Source: Mesostigma viride (lineage: Eukaryota > Streptophyta > Mesostigmatophyceae > Mesostigmatales > Mesostigmataceae). From it: DNA of 64,000 nt. The notes below the pieces were generated by a model. The model searched no databases and was not told the origin of the DNA. It saw only the letters and a list, made by a program, of their open reading frames with translations. The stretch's first letter is position 1, and the number at the start of each line of letters is the position of its first letter. Where the stretch lies: positions 1-64,000 of the forward strand of contig RPFO01000038.1 in assembly GCA_009746045.1 (NCBI GenBank). The letters run 5' to 3'. Positions 10,741-21,719 of the stretch are shown in pieces. A program made the position numbers and the translations under genes.

Positions 10741-12375
10741 GCGGCCCACATGCATCTCTCCCTCGACAAGGAACAAGCGCATGCACCCACCCACCCCACA
10801 TGCACCCCTCCCTTTACAAGAAACAAGCATGTGGGCCCACCTACTGCAATGCATCCCTCCCTTGATAAAGAACACACACATGCACCCACCCACCGCGCAT
10901 GCATCCCTCCCTTGACAAGGAAGAAGCATGTGCACCCACCCACCCCACCTGCGTCCCTCCCTTGACAAGGAACAATTTCATGCACCCACCCACCCACATG
11001 CATCTCTACCTTGACAAGGAACAAGAGCATGCACCTACCCACCGCGCATACATCCCTCCCTTGACAAGGAACAAGCATGTGTACCCACCCACCCCACATG
11101 CATCCCTCCCTTTACAAGAAACAAGCATGTGGGCCCACCTACTGCAATGCATCCCTCCCTTGATAAAGAACACACACATGCACCCACCCACCGCGCATGC
11201 ATCCCTCCCTTGACAAGGAAGAAGCATGTGCACCCACCCACCCCACCTGCGTCCCTCCCTTGACAAGGAACAATTTCATGCACCCACCCACCCACATGCA
11301 TCTCTACCTTGACAAGGAACAAGAGCATGCACCTACCCACCGCGCATGCATCCCTCCCTTGACAAGGAACAAGCATGTGCACCCACCCACCCCACATGCA
11401 TCCCTCCCTTTACAAGAAACAAGCACGTGAACCCACCTAATGCACAAGCATCCCTCCCTTGATAAGGAACAAGCGCGTGCACCCACCCACCCCACATGCA
11501 CCCCTCCCTTTACAAGAAACAAGCATGTGGGCCCACCTACTGCAATGCATCCCTCCCTTGATAAAGAACACACACATGCACCCACCCACCACGCATGCAT
11601 CCCTCCCTTGACAAGGAAGAAGCATGTGCACCCACCCACCCCACCTGCGTCCCTCCCTTGACAAGGAACAATTTCATGCACCCACCCACCCACATGCATC
11701 TCTACCTTGACAAGGAACAAGAGCATGCACCTACCCACCGCGCATGCATCCCTCCCTTGACAAGGAACAAGCATGTGTACCCACCCACCCCACATGCATC
11801 CCTCCCTTTACAAGAAACAAGCACGTGAACCCACCTAATGCACAAGCATCCCTCCCTTGATAAGGAACAAGCACGTGCACCCACCCACCCCACATGCATC
11901 CCTCCCTCGACAAGGAACAAGCGCATGCACCCACCCACCCCACATGCATCCCTCCCTTGACAAGGAACAAGCGCATGCAGCCACCCACCCCACATGCAGT
12001 CCTCCCTTTACAAGAAACAAGCACGTGCACCCACCTACTGCACATGCACCCCTCCCTTGACAAGGAACAAGCGCGTGCACCCACCCACCCCACATGCATC
12101 CCTCGACAAGGAACAAGCGCGTGCACTCACCCACCCCACATGCATCCCTCCTTTGACAAGGAAAAAGCACGTGCAACCACCCACCCCACGTGCATCCCTC
12201 CCTTGACAAGGAACAAGCACGTGCACTCACCCACCCCACATGCATCCCTCCTTTGACAGGAAAAAGCACTTGCACTCACCCACCCCACATGCATCCCTCC
12301 CTTGACAGGGAAAAAGTGCGTTCACCCACCCACCCACACGCATTCCTCTCTTGACAACGAACAAGCACGTGAACC
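10741..12375. repeat. 50-bp minisatellite, about 33 copies
   Basis: The unit contains ATGCATCCCTCCCTTGACAAGG, AACAAGC and a CACCCACCCACCCCAC arm, with a 50-bp period clearest at 11894 and 11944. A higher-order block marked by GGGCCCACCTACTGCAATGC repeats near 10829, 11127 and 11526. Open frames on both strands are a by-product of the array. Confidence 0.95.
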
Positions 12376-13726
12376 TACCTACCCACTAGCATGGCACGAA
12401 GGCATACCATACAATAGCATGGCGTTGCCAAAGCGAAAAAAGAGATCTCGGTGGGGAGAAATTGCCCAGCAAAACTGACAACCATGCAAGGCAAAAAACT
12501 TGAATAACTTACGGTGGACATCGGCACATAATGAGTAGCCCAGATGTGCCGGATGTAGAGTAAACGAGGCCGAAAATGTCGCGTAACTCAGAGGCATCTT
12601 TAGTAGCCTGTCAAGCGACGGGAACGAGTGGAAACCTGAAGAATGGCAAAAGACATTAAGTCGACTGCCATACATAAAAGATAGAGAATCACTAGTACAC
12701 AGCTCCCCTCATGGAGCAGTAAGCAAATGAGCGATGATTAACAAAGTGTGAGACAGATAGTCTATGCGACTCCTTGCGACTAAACGTGGCATGCATATGC
12801 GGGCGCTGATTAGGAACATTGGCTTACTTTGTTTAGCGTAATGCGATTGCAGTAGCTTCGTGAAATGCCGCATGCGCACGATGTCACGAAATTTAAATTT
12901 CCTTTAGGAACAAAGACGAACAAATTGATGTAGCTGGCTAAGGACTACGCCATGGTAGGCTAGCTGTATCGGAGAGAGCGCTGTAGATGGCTGGAAAAAT
13001 GATGACTCAATCATGCTAAACTGCGGCTCCAAAGGCTTGTTCTAGTGCGCCTTTGGCTTTCTTCTTCTTCAGGCGCAATAAGCCCGCGATTCTTTTTTAG
13101 TCCAAATATTCTTTCACCACTACTGACCGGCTGGCGACTGCAAATCGGCATGGCCGGCTAATTATGAGGCAAGCGTTGCAAGGGCAGACGCTTGTGATCG
13201 TTGATAAATTCGAAAAATCGTTCTCGCCCGGCGCGGCGGTTCACAACTCCCCACCTGCAAACTCGACTAGCACAGGTACGGGGGCGTTCCAGAAACCAGT
13301 CCCGTACACGCAACCGTTCTATCCGGCCCTCGGCAAATATAGAATCTCTGCTGCTCTTCCGCGGCGTGGGTCACAACAACAACAACAACTTCCGCGGCGT
13401 GGGATTCAACTAACTAACTAACTAACTTCCGCGGCGTGGGAACCAACAACAAGAACAAGAACAAGAACAAGAACAACACGCAACCGCTCTGTGCCGTACC
13501 TAGAACGGGACAAGTACAAGACCGTATCGGCCAGTATAGATTCTCTGCTGCCCATGTGCGGCGTGGGACACAACAACAACAACAACAACAACAACAAGAC
13601 CGTAAACGGGGTCCGTTTCGGTTACGGCCCCGTACTAGGCTCGGTTCGGTGTACGCGGCGTGTACGTAGCGTGACATTAATTCTAGTGGACGCCAAGTGG
13701 ACGTAAAAAATGGCCTGTAAGGCATA
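12376..13726. other. CACTA interior without recognisable gene; CAA and AAGAAC microsatellites
   Basis: 12376-13320 has only short open frames with no family resemblance and no transposase motif. From about 13355 to 13600 a CCGCGGCGTGGG motif recurs four times, each followed by simple repeats: (CAA)n, (CTAA)n, (AAGAAC)n and a second (CAA)n. The four motif-plus-microsatellite blocks look like one unit amplified with different repeat slippage. Confidence 0.6.
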
Positions 13727-13961
13727 CGACACAAAGTATACTTGCCGTAAATTTTACGGCCCGTATACTTTGTGTCGTTTACGGTAGTAAATTTACTGCA
13801 GCATACGACACAAAGTATACGGGCCGTAAAGTTTACGGCCCGTATACTTTTTGTCGTATACTAAAGTAAAATTTACTAAAGTATACGACAAAAAGTATAC
13901 GGTAGTAATTTTTACGGCCCGTATACTTTTTTTCGTATACTAAAGTAAAATTTACTTAAAG
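13727..13961. repeat. Right subterminal repeats of the CACTA element, inner portion
   Basis: Alternating palindromic blocks of AAAGTATACGGGCCGTAAA and its complement continue at 15733-15932. The two portions are one array split by the TTAA-flanked element at 13962-15732. Confidence 0.8.
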
Positions 13962-15732
13962 TTAAGCCTCCCACGGTCCTTAATTTAGGACTTTGTCCTA
14001 AATTAAGGACCAATTTACTATAACCGAGGTACCGGGGGGGGGGTCACTATATGGACCGTACCCCATGTGGACCGTACCCGGCATGATGTACCCGACCCGT
14101 GGTACCGGCACATGGTACCCGGATTCCGTACCCGGGTACCGGGTATAATGGCGGGAAAGTAGGTACCTCGACCAAAAATATAACCGATTTTGGAGCGAAA
14201 AAGTGGGTGCGGGAATGATCTGAGGTGGATATGGCGACCTGACAATCGTGGCCGGCGTTTTCACGTGCGTTTATCATTTCGGGCGCCCAGTAGCAAAAAC
14301 GAAAGGTCGTTAGTTATGCTTAAAGGCTGTGAAATTTTCTGCGCAAGTTTTTATGTGTAGCGCTGTAGCACAGCGGCACAACACAAATGGGTCGCAGATC
14401 GCCTGCTCGCGGAGGGTCGATTTTGGCACAAACATGTTAGTGTATTAGCAATGGTGGTGCGAATCAAGCCAGGAAATTTTTGTGGACGATTTTGATTATA
14501 GTCTGGAGTTTATAAACGGAGTATTTGACATGGGAGCGCCTGGGCCGTGATATTCTTGCCCGACCCATTTGTCGACCATGTTTTAGGGACGTTCAGGCTG
14601 GGCAGCGAGCGCACCTTATAGGTCTTCACTTTCGGTATTTCTTGGACCTAGAACGCAGCACAAGCGTGGTTTATATCATTTTCGAACCGGTTGGCCAGCT
14701 TTGGTGCGCTCAGCTCTCGGAAAGCTGACCTCGCTGCGGATTTCAGCGACTTTTTTGCAACCATCTGGAATGAGGCGACGTAAGTAGCAGGTACGTGCCG
14801 GGGTGCCCTAGATCATGAGTGTAACTGGCAACGCTGTCGTGGTGTTTTGAGTCAGTAAGCTATGCCTAAAAAGAGGGGACGCTCTCTGTGCACATAACTG
14901 TCACACATAGTTGGTTTACGTCATACAATTTTTTACGTCTCTATCTTCGTCGTCCGCTGCAGCTAAAACACACATGCGTAAGAGCAGTTTTACTCATGTG
15001 TTAGTTATAAACCATGGTCCTATGGCCTGCAGTTGTTCAGGGTGTTCTCAGACAGTATATACAATATGGTTTAGGTGTTACATGCACCCTGAATTCGCTC
15101 ACAAAGCGTTGCATGTTAGCACAACGTTGTTCTGTAACTTGATTTGGCTGCATTCATGTGTTAGTTGCAATGCAAATGCAATGTTTTTTCATCGCTGGGT
15201 GGTGGCCAGCATGTCCGTGATGTCAAAGAAGGCTTGGCATATGCTTAGAGAAAGTTTACCGCAAGGGGTGGGCCATGTTCAAGCCGGGCAACCTCAGCAA
15301 CCATGCAACCGTATATTGCATTACCTGCACCATCTGTGACACCGTGAAGCACGCGTATATATAGAGGCAGCCACAGCAGGGTATGGCCTTGTTATACGCT
15401 GCCCCGCCATCCCAAGGCCTCGTAGGGTCCCCTAGCGCTTGTAAGATGCTCAAGGGACCGTGTGGATAGCATGGTCATGCGTTGACACTAATTGGTCCTA
15501 TTGGTCCTAAATTCTCATTTTGACCAAATTCGCGGTTTGAGGCCTGCCATGGGCCAGGGTCCATTCAGGCACTAAATGTAATTATTTGAACCCAGGTTTT
15601 TGTCCAAAATTCAAAAAGTGTGTTATCTGTCAGTGGTAAAAATGCCAGGGTCAAAATTTGATGTTTGCACATATATTTTTTAATTCAAACTGGTCCTAAA
15701 ATAAGGACTTTTCTTGGGAACATGGACATTAA
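13962..15732 (+). mobile_element. TTAA-flanked 1.76-kb element, copy 1
   Basis: TTAA occurs at 13962-13965 and 15729-15732, bracketing 1,763 bp that reappear in reverse orientation at 21724-23489. End motifs are TCCCACGGTCCT with an AATTTAGGAC palindrome on the left, and AGGACTTTTCTTGGGA on the right, so the termini are only partly inverted. The interior carries a run of GGTACC/CCGTACCC palindromes (14030-14160) and a 142-codon open frame (14911-15339) that is open in both copies but has no recognised domain. It splits the CACTA subterminal array, so it inserted after the CACTA element was formed. Confidence 0.75.
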
Positions 15733-15932
15733 GTATACGACAAAAAGTATACGGGCCGTAAAGTTTACTAAAGTATACGACAAAAAGTATACGGGCCGTA
15801 AACTTTACGGCCCGTATACTTTTTGTCGTATATTGAAGTAAAGTTTACGTACCGTATACGGAGCGCGTATACGTTTACGGGCCGTATACGGGGCCCGTAT
15901 ACGTGTACGGGCCGTAAGTTTATAGTATAGTG
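15733..15932. repeat. Right terminus of the CACTA element (TIR and subterminal repeats)
   Basis: Contains two AAAGTATACGGGCCGTAAA blocks, then the right TIR ending TTTATAGTATAGTG at 15932. The last 35 or so bases are the reverse complement of the left TIR with one or two mismatches. Confidence 0.88.
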
Positions 15933-16693
15933 TGGGAGGAGCTTCTGGGCTTGGTGGAGTTCTCCCTGAACAATGCTCCCCAGGCCGCCCACGGATTTAC
16001 CCCCTTTTTCCTCAACTCTGGCAGGCACCCTCTCACGCCTCCCGACCTGCTTATGAGCCCCGAACGGGGAGAGGATCAGATCAAGCTGGACACACGCCAG
16101 GGGGTTGATCGCTTGCTGCAGCGGATGCACCAGGCTCATAACAGTGCAGTCCAGGGCTACCGTGCCGCGACCGAGCGGTATCTGGAGAGGACGGCCGGCA
16201 AGCGGGATAACCGGGCGCCGTCCATTGAAGTGGGCGATTGGGTCCTGGTGGAGGGCCCACAGATCGGACGATTCTCACACAAGGTGGAGAAGGAGCTGAA
16301 GACTAAGCTTCGTCCCATGTTCCTGGGCCCCTACAAGGTTCTCACCAAGTTTGATGACGTCATGTTCCAGGTGGACGTCCCGGTGTCATGGAACCTCACG
16401 TCCAACCGTTTCCATCGTGACCAGCTCAAGTTGTACCACCAGAACACCATTCAGGGTAGGGTCAACCCCCGGCCCCGTTGGAGTTCAATCCGGACACAGG
16501 GGAACAGGAGGATGAGGTGGCTGCGATCGTGGGACACCGAGATGTCAAACGAGGTCGGGGGACCCAGCGACAATACCGTGTGCGATGGCGATTCGCGCAG
16601 CATGAGTCGGAGGACTCCTGGCGCACCCCTACTGAGTTAGCGGGTTGCGCCCGCTTACTGGAAGCATACAAGAAGACACACCAGTTGCATTAA
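15933..16693 (+). pseudogene. Ty3/gypsy integrase C-terminus and chromodomain
   Basis: The frame resumes as WEELLGLVEFSLNNA, then HGFTPFFLNSGRHPLTP, and a GPYKVL...FHRDQLKLY segment, the standard integrase C-terminal region of chromoviruses. Near 16460-16478, in a C/G-rich stretch, the reading frame shifts by one, after which EDEVAAIVGHR, QYRVRWRFAQ and EDSWRTPTEL form a chromodomain (aromatic and Trp positions kept), ending at 16693. Chromodomains bind modified histone tails and steer integration. The single frameshift makes this copy defective. Confidence 0.9.
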
Positions 16694-16774
16694 TAGGCGG
16701 TATAACGGCGTACGGTGTAGGGTGAGAGTGAGGTGTGAACCGGGTATCAGGTACACGCCGACTAATGCCTTGGC

Positions 16775-19188
16775 TTGTGGTGTGTGGGCCGTGCAGGGGG
16801 ACGCCGCGGAGGCGCTTCCCGAGTCCAGACTTCTGCCAGCGCCGCGGAGGCCGTAGAGGCAGGGATCCGGGTAGTAGACGGGGATTCGAGTGAGGAAGAT
16901 CTGGTGGATATGGACACGACAGATTACCCGGAGGCCCCTCTACCAGAACAGGTTGACAGGATGCAGACAGCTCGCGGAGAGCCTGCAGTCCGAAGGGGCG
17001 TTTCAAGGGCCGGGGGCTCGGGCGGTGGTGGCGGCACGAGACGTCGTCCAGACCCGGAGCACCGGACGCGCGCACGATGGAGCTAGTGAAGGAGCTGAAT
17101 GAGGAGACATTTAACCCCCGGATGTTCGTGCGCGACTATGGTCGGGAGGGCGACTTGGTGGAGCGGCGTCGTCGGCGCCGTAACCAGATGCCGTCACATC
17201 TCCGCGCTGATTCCATTCTGGCGCATGTCGGCCCCGCTAAGCTGGAGGATTTTCGATGGTTCGTGCGAAGGAATGTGGGGTTCAAGATCGAGACCCGCAC
17301 TGCCGAGCGCGACGGCGTGGTGGTCGGTATCGACTGGGAAACCCATGAGCGGGAGTGCCTGTGTCATGCGTGCGTGAACACGCTGGATGCAGGTCTGGCA
17401 TTTCCACGGCTGTTGCTCCTCCTGATTCAGCCCGAGGTGCGGAAGCATCTGGAGAACTACTTTCCCGATACCTCCCGTTGGAAGGGGCGTTGCGGGGCGA
17501 GAAGTGTATGCGCGCGGGTCAGTACTCGTTACGGCAGGCTCTGGATCGCATCGTGGCGATGGACGACGAGGACCAGGATGATGGGAGCGAGGGTGATGAC
17601 TCCGACTCTGATGACTACCCTCCCCGTCCTCTTCCTCGTCCCCCTTCAAGGGATCCACCTTCTGGGGGCTCCTTGGAGGGCGGCGCAGGACATCGTCCTG
17701 TGACGCGTTTCGAGGCGCCACCGCCGGCGATGGGCTGGGGGCGCCCCTCTGGGCGAGGGTCTCGCCCGCGGCCCACGGGTTGGGGCGGAGGCAGCCAACC
17801 AGAGGCTCGCGGCGTGCTCCAGACCGGCCTGCACGTCGGCGCTCGCCCTCACCGTCATCGCGCTCGCGTTCCCGTTCGGACTCGGGAACGGAGGTACGCC
17901 CTGCTCGCCGAGCTTCACCACCACCTCGACGCCCGGCGGATCGGCACTGGGAGCGCACGTGGGGGTCGGCGGTGGAATTGGAGCGAGAGTCTCGGCGACC
18001 GCGGTCGGATACGACGGGAGCTGCTCCGGCTAGGACAGAACAGCCGGCCGGGGGCGAGCCCCCGGTTGTGGCCCCCTTAGATCCTCCGACGGATGCGGGC
18101 CAGGAGGAGCCTACCTTCCTTGTCTCCTTGGAACCACCGGAGCCTACCTTTTTGGTCTCCCTGGATCCACGTCCCCGGCCTGCACCAGCCGGCTCATCAA
18201 TGCCACGTCCTGCGGAGGGACACATCCGTCCCACTTCGTCGGGTCGACACTCGCACTCTTCCGCGGAGGAACCGTGCCTACACCCCCTGGCAGCGACGCG
18301 ACCTCGGGCCGCCGAGGATCCCAGCGGAACGGGCATTCTGGTACCAGCGGAGCCCGTGATGCGTTTGGAAGCGCTCGTAGCTGCGGTACAATCAGGACAG
18401 GACCTGATACAGCGCCTGATGGTCCAGCACGGTCGTCAAGGCGATCATTCTGCTGCCACCTCAGTGGGCTATGATGCGGCCTCCAGAGCTCCTGGGTCAT
18501 CTCACGAGGAGTGGTCATTGGGCGACTTCATACGGCCGGTACCGGGCCGAGTGGTGCGACATGGTGGGCCAGGACCGCGCACGGAGAAGCTCTGTGTGAC
18601 ATTCGAGGGGCCTCCGGCTTTTCAGGTTCCCCCGGGTACGCACCTACCTGCTCCTCTGGTGTTTCGCGCGGGTCCTTGGTTCGCTGTGGATCGCGGGGCT
18701 TACTGGGAACAGGTAGAGATCACCTTTCTGCCCCAAGTCCCCTGCCCCTGCCGCAACCCGACGACCCTCGCTTCCCCGCTGCGGTGGGGCATGTTGTGCG
18801 ATTCGGGTCCGAAGACTGGTGGGATTGGCGCTATCAGGTCGATGGGGTGAAGCACGTGGTGACGCCTCCCAAGGTGGCTCCAGCGGAGGGGAGTGCCTTT
18901 CTTAATCTGGTGGCGCCCGATATTGTAGGGGCCCGGACGGTGTCGATCAACGATGATCACGTGCGTATGGAGGTTTTCCTGATGGGGGTGCACTTTGTTC
19001 GCGAGCACCGGTGTGGGGTGGTGGATCGGTCGGCGTTGACGCTCATGTTCACCCATCCCCAGTACCTTGCTGGGTTCCTGTCGCTGTGGCCCCGAGGGTC
19101 GTGGGTGGAGCTGTCCCGGCTGGGTCGACAGAAGGTGTCCCCCTACCAGGTGGCTTTTGAGGTTGACTGTGTTCGCACCCTGGGGTGA
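16775..19188 (+). pseudogene. Unidentified 3' open reading frame(s) of the gypsy element, frameshifted
   Basis: Between the chromodomain and the LTR, coding-like sequence continues for about 2.4 kb in three frames: 16775-17086, 17077-17480 (with a CLCHACVN motif), a shift to the frame ending 18080 (acidic DDEDQDDGSEGDDSDSDD stretch), then 17780-18750 (Arg/Ser/Pro-rich) and 18750-19188 (FGSEDWWDWRYQVDG and FSLWPRGSWVELSRLG regions). Frame changes near 17480 and 18740 suggest a single decayed polypeptide. I do not recognise a domain. The position after pol resembles that of an additional 3' ORF (env-like or otherwise), but no signal peptide or membrane segment supports an envelope. Confidence 0.55.
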
Positions 19189-19480
19189 TGATTTCACAGA
19201 TGACCCACGCGGGGCGTAGGGCCCTCACTGAAGTCCTGTCGCAGCGACGTGCCACTAGCGGCGGACGCTAAAGTGGTTAGAATAGTTTTTCGTGACGGAT
19301 AGCGGATTGATCCAGTCACCATCGGAGTCTTACTACTACGTCAGAGTTGGGCCTGTGTATCAACTTCTAGAGGAACTGGCATTACTAACCTGCGGGTGAA
19401 CCGAGGTTGGGACATAGTACTCTTATAGTAGCGTTGTTTTTCCAAATATAACTTGTACGGTAGGGACTACCGACCCCCAT

Positions 19481-19492
19481 GGGGGGGAGGAG
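19481..19492 (+). other. Polypurine tract
   Basis: GGGGGGGAGGAG lies immediately 5' of the LTR's TG. This is the expected site for plus-strand DNA priming of an LTR retrotransposon. Confidence 0.85.
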
Positions 19493-20076
19493 TGTTACGT
19501 CCCTGCCCTTTTGGCCGGACGTAACAATGGAATAAATTACTAAGGCTGTTTGGTCTATTGAACTTGGGTTTTACGGACCTTGGCTATTGTGTGAATTGGA
19601 CTAGTTATTTTGGTCCTAGGTTGTCCTTTTAGGGGCCGGCGCTGTGGCGCCGCGCCGGTTCTGAGTCTGTCAGTGGTTCTAGGCGTGGATCCTATAGTTG
19701 AGGGTCGATGTCGGCCCGGATCCTACGTGGAATGAGTGACTCGGATTGTTCTAAGGAAATTGGCGTGTATCTGCGCCGCAACCAACCTAGGTTAAATTGG
19801 TCCAAGGACGAGAGTCTCGTCCTCTTGGTTTAATGAATGATAAGTGCGAATACGCCTACACATTGAGCCCGGGGCATTATCCATTTGTAATTGGTATTGC
19901 TAGCCATTATAAGTGTGAACTAATTAGCTTGGCATTAAGCCGTGATGCCAGATATCTCACGACTCACGTCGTGAAGCGCAACCTACTTTAGGCTATCTTG
20001 AATTATTCCTAATTCCGGCAAGAAGGGTCTTTTACTACGTAGCTCAGGCTAGGTGAGTCTGGGCAGGGACGTAACA
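19493..20076 (+). repeat. 3' LTR of the gypsy element, 584 bp
   Basis: Begins TGTTACGTCCCTGCC and ends GGCAGGGACGTAACA, a 15-bp perfect inverted terminal repeat with canonical TG...CA ends, directly after the polypurine tract. Bases 20077-20081 (GCTAC) would be one copy of the target duplication; the partner is lost with the 5' end. The first 34 bp also form an internal inverted repeat. Confidence 0.88.
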
Positions 20077-20395
20077 GCTACGTCCTGCATGGCTATGCTT
20101 CACTTACTTGCCCACGCTCCCTGTTATGGTATGCTCACGCACAGATCTTTCCGGCTCGTCTATCGTGTCCGATTGCTGTTGTGGCATGCCTCTGGCATGA
20201 AGAAGAAAGGCCTGGTCTCTAACCTTTCTTCCTGCATGTTGTGCACATACAGGAATTAAAAGCACTCCAACGTGCTCCGTGACTCCCCAACGGGAGCACG
20301 TGTTTAATTAATTAATTAATTAATTAATTAATTAATTAATTAATTAATTAATTAATTAATTAATTAATTAATTAATTAATTAATTAATTAATTAA
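20077..20395 (+). mobile_element. LINE 3' UTR with stem-loop and (TTAA)n tail
   Basis: Sequence from GTGGCATGCCTCTGGCATGAAG through GTGCTCCGTGACTCCCC aligns with 27990-28128 and, inverted, with 27712-27900. It ends in a stem-loop (CTCCC/GGGAG around CAAC) at about 20279-20299 and about 90 bp of (TTAA)n at 20303-20395. The tail marks the 3' end of a LINE of the family also seen at 34.6 and 56.4 kb. Confidence 0.75.
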
Positions 20396-20534
20396 TAATC
20401 ATGTACTCAAACGTAACCTGAGCAGGGGAGCCGGTCCAGCTAGCCTTACCCCGCGCGCGTGGAAGGCGGACAGCCGACATATCCTGAGCTCACCAGTGAG
20501 TTCAATCCAGGGGTAAGGATGTCGCGCCGTAAGG
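20396..20534 (-). pseudogene. LINE ORF1 region, copy A, distal part
   Basis: On the minus strand, TGTCGGCTGTCCGCC and CGCGCGGGGTAAGGCT align with 30745-30800 of copy B. It is separated from the rest of copy A (24282-25110) by the TIR element at 20535-24278. Confidence 0.6.
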
Positions 20535-21074
20535 ACGTCGTTTGTACCGACTCAGTCCTCTGGAGAGGACTGAGTTGACCAACTTTGAGATCATGTAGCA
20601 GAAAGGGCAGGGGGGTACCCCATATGTTTGAGGTGCCTAATAGCAGTTAATATCTTGCTCTGTGTCTGGAATATGTGTAAAAAATCATACATGGACCGGA
20701 TCATGTAGAATTTTACTCGGGTGTTGACCCTTACTCGCGATTTGGCACTTTTTGATGTATAGGTGTGTATTAAAAAAATAAATCAATTCCGTATGCATGC
20801 ACAAAAATCTTAAACATGTCCAAAATAAAGTTCTTGAAACGTGGCAAAAAACTGGGCTCAATTTGGCCACTGCCACTGCCTGAAACACGCCAAAAACTGC
20901 CAGTCCTCTGGAGAGGACTGAGCCTTTGCTAGCAAAATGCTAGCATGTAAGTGCGGTCATACTACACACCACCGTGGCCACCAACCATCCCAATCAACTC
21001 ATTTCCCTTCAAGCATAACAGGACAACACACTTGCATCATCATATTGCAGTTATACTATACCTTATCATGTGAC

Positions 21075-21310
21075 GCGGTGGAAGAAGATTGTCAAGGCGC
21101 ACACGCCAGCCCCTGTGGGCAAGCCGCCTCCCCCCAAACGGAGGAGCCGTTTTGATGAGTAGCGTAGATAGGCTTTTCTAGACTAGATATAGCTTAGAGT
21201 TAGGTTAGTTCGATTACGCGGCTTCCTCCACACCACCCATCCAACCTGGAATATGTGCTACATGATCTCCCAACGGAGACATGTTATAATTTAATTTTTT
21301 TTTTTTTAAT
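21075..21310 (+). mobile_element. 5'-truncated LINE: end of ORF2, 3' UTR and tail
   Basis: CGGTGGAAGAAGATTGTCAA through a GAGCCGTTTTGATGAG stop region matches the end of ORF2 of the LINE at 57.5-62.6 kb (62406-62491). A homologous 3' UTR follows, with the stem-loop at 21261-21283 (TCTCC/GGAGA around CAAC) and a TTATAATTTAATTTTT tail. It is a typical 5'-truncated LINE insertion. Confidence 0.85.
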
Positions 21311-21719
21311 CATGTGTGAGAGCCTATGCCTGCACGTAGGGAATGGGTTTGGATACCTACCAACAAAGGGTTATATTATAAGTGTCAACCAAAAATATAA
21401 TGGGTAGATTAAGCATATTTCATGTGTTTCTAACAAGAATAGATATGGCTAAAACTGTTTTGCATTGCCATGGTGTGGCCAACATAGTTGCTGGCACCTG
21501 ATGGCAGTGGTTTATCACCAAGACTTTTCACTCACCCGCATAAGCTTGAACTAAGCACCCTTGATGCAACCCATGGCCACATAACCATGCAGTATAAACG
21601 AAGGATAGGAATAACTAACATCTATGAAGGTGTTCAAACCTGTACAGCTCCTAAAAACCTGCACAACTACACTGGGGTAAGGCAAACGCCTGGTAACATC
21701 ATCTGAAAATCATGGGGTT

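Larger units (their letters stand above)
8598..15932. mobile_element. CACTA (EnSpm-like) DNA transposon, non-autonomous, 7,335 bp
   Basis: Terminal inverted repeats start with CACTATACTATAAA and continue through a TTACGGCCCGTACACGTATACGG segment at the left end (8598 onward), with the reverse complement at the right end (to 15932). The 5'-CACTA terminus and arrays of short subterminal repeats are typical of the CACTA superfamily. The element is flanked by TG on both sides (8596-8597 and 15933-15934). Removing it with one TG copy restores the integrase frame exactly (AAT TGG GAG, N-W-E). No transposase reading frame is recognisable; the interior is a LINE fragment, two minisatellites, uncharacterised sequence and a nested 1.76-kb element. 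Confidence 0.9.
8199..20076 (+). mobile_element. Ty3/gypsy chromovirus-type LTR retrotransposon, 5'-truncated and interrupted
   Basis: From 5' to 3' the remnant holds the integrase catalytic core (8199-8597), a CACTA transposon insertion (8598-15932), the integrase C-terminus and chromodomain (15933-16693), further decayed reading frames (16775-19188), a polypurine tract (19481-19492) and a 3' LTR (19493-20076). Gag, protease, reverse transcriptase and the 5' LTR are not in the window. The element is of the order expected for chromodomain Ty3/gypsy retrotransposons, in which a chromodomain at the integrase C-terminus guides integration to chromatin. It is inactive: truncated, interrupted and frameshifted. 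Confidence 0.9.

Noticed and set aside
10644-12275. Repeat-protein genes in the 50-bp minisatellite
   Set aside because: Frames are open on both strands and shift with indels; they follow the satellite, not codon structure.
17194-18336. 380-codon minus-strand frame in the gypsy 3' region
   Set aside because: GC-rich antisense frame; the plus strand has the coding-like signal expected for the element's orientation.
16775-19188. Envelope gene of a retrovirus-like element
   Set aside because: No signal peptide, fusion peptide or transmembrane segment could be seen; position alone is not enough.
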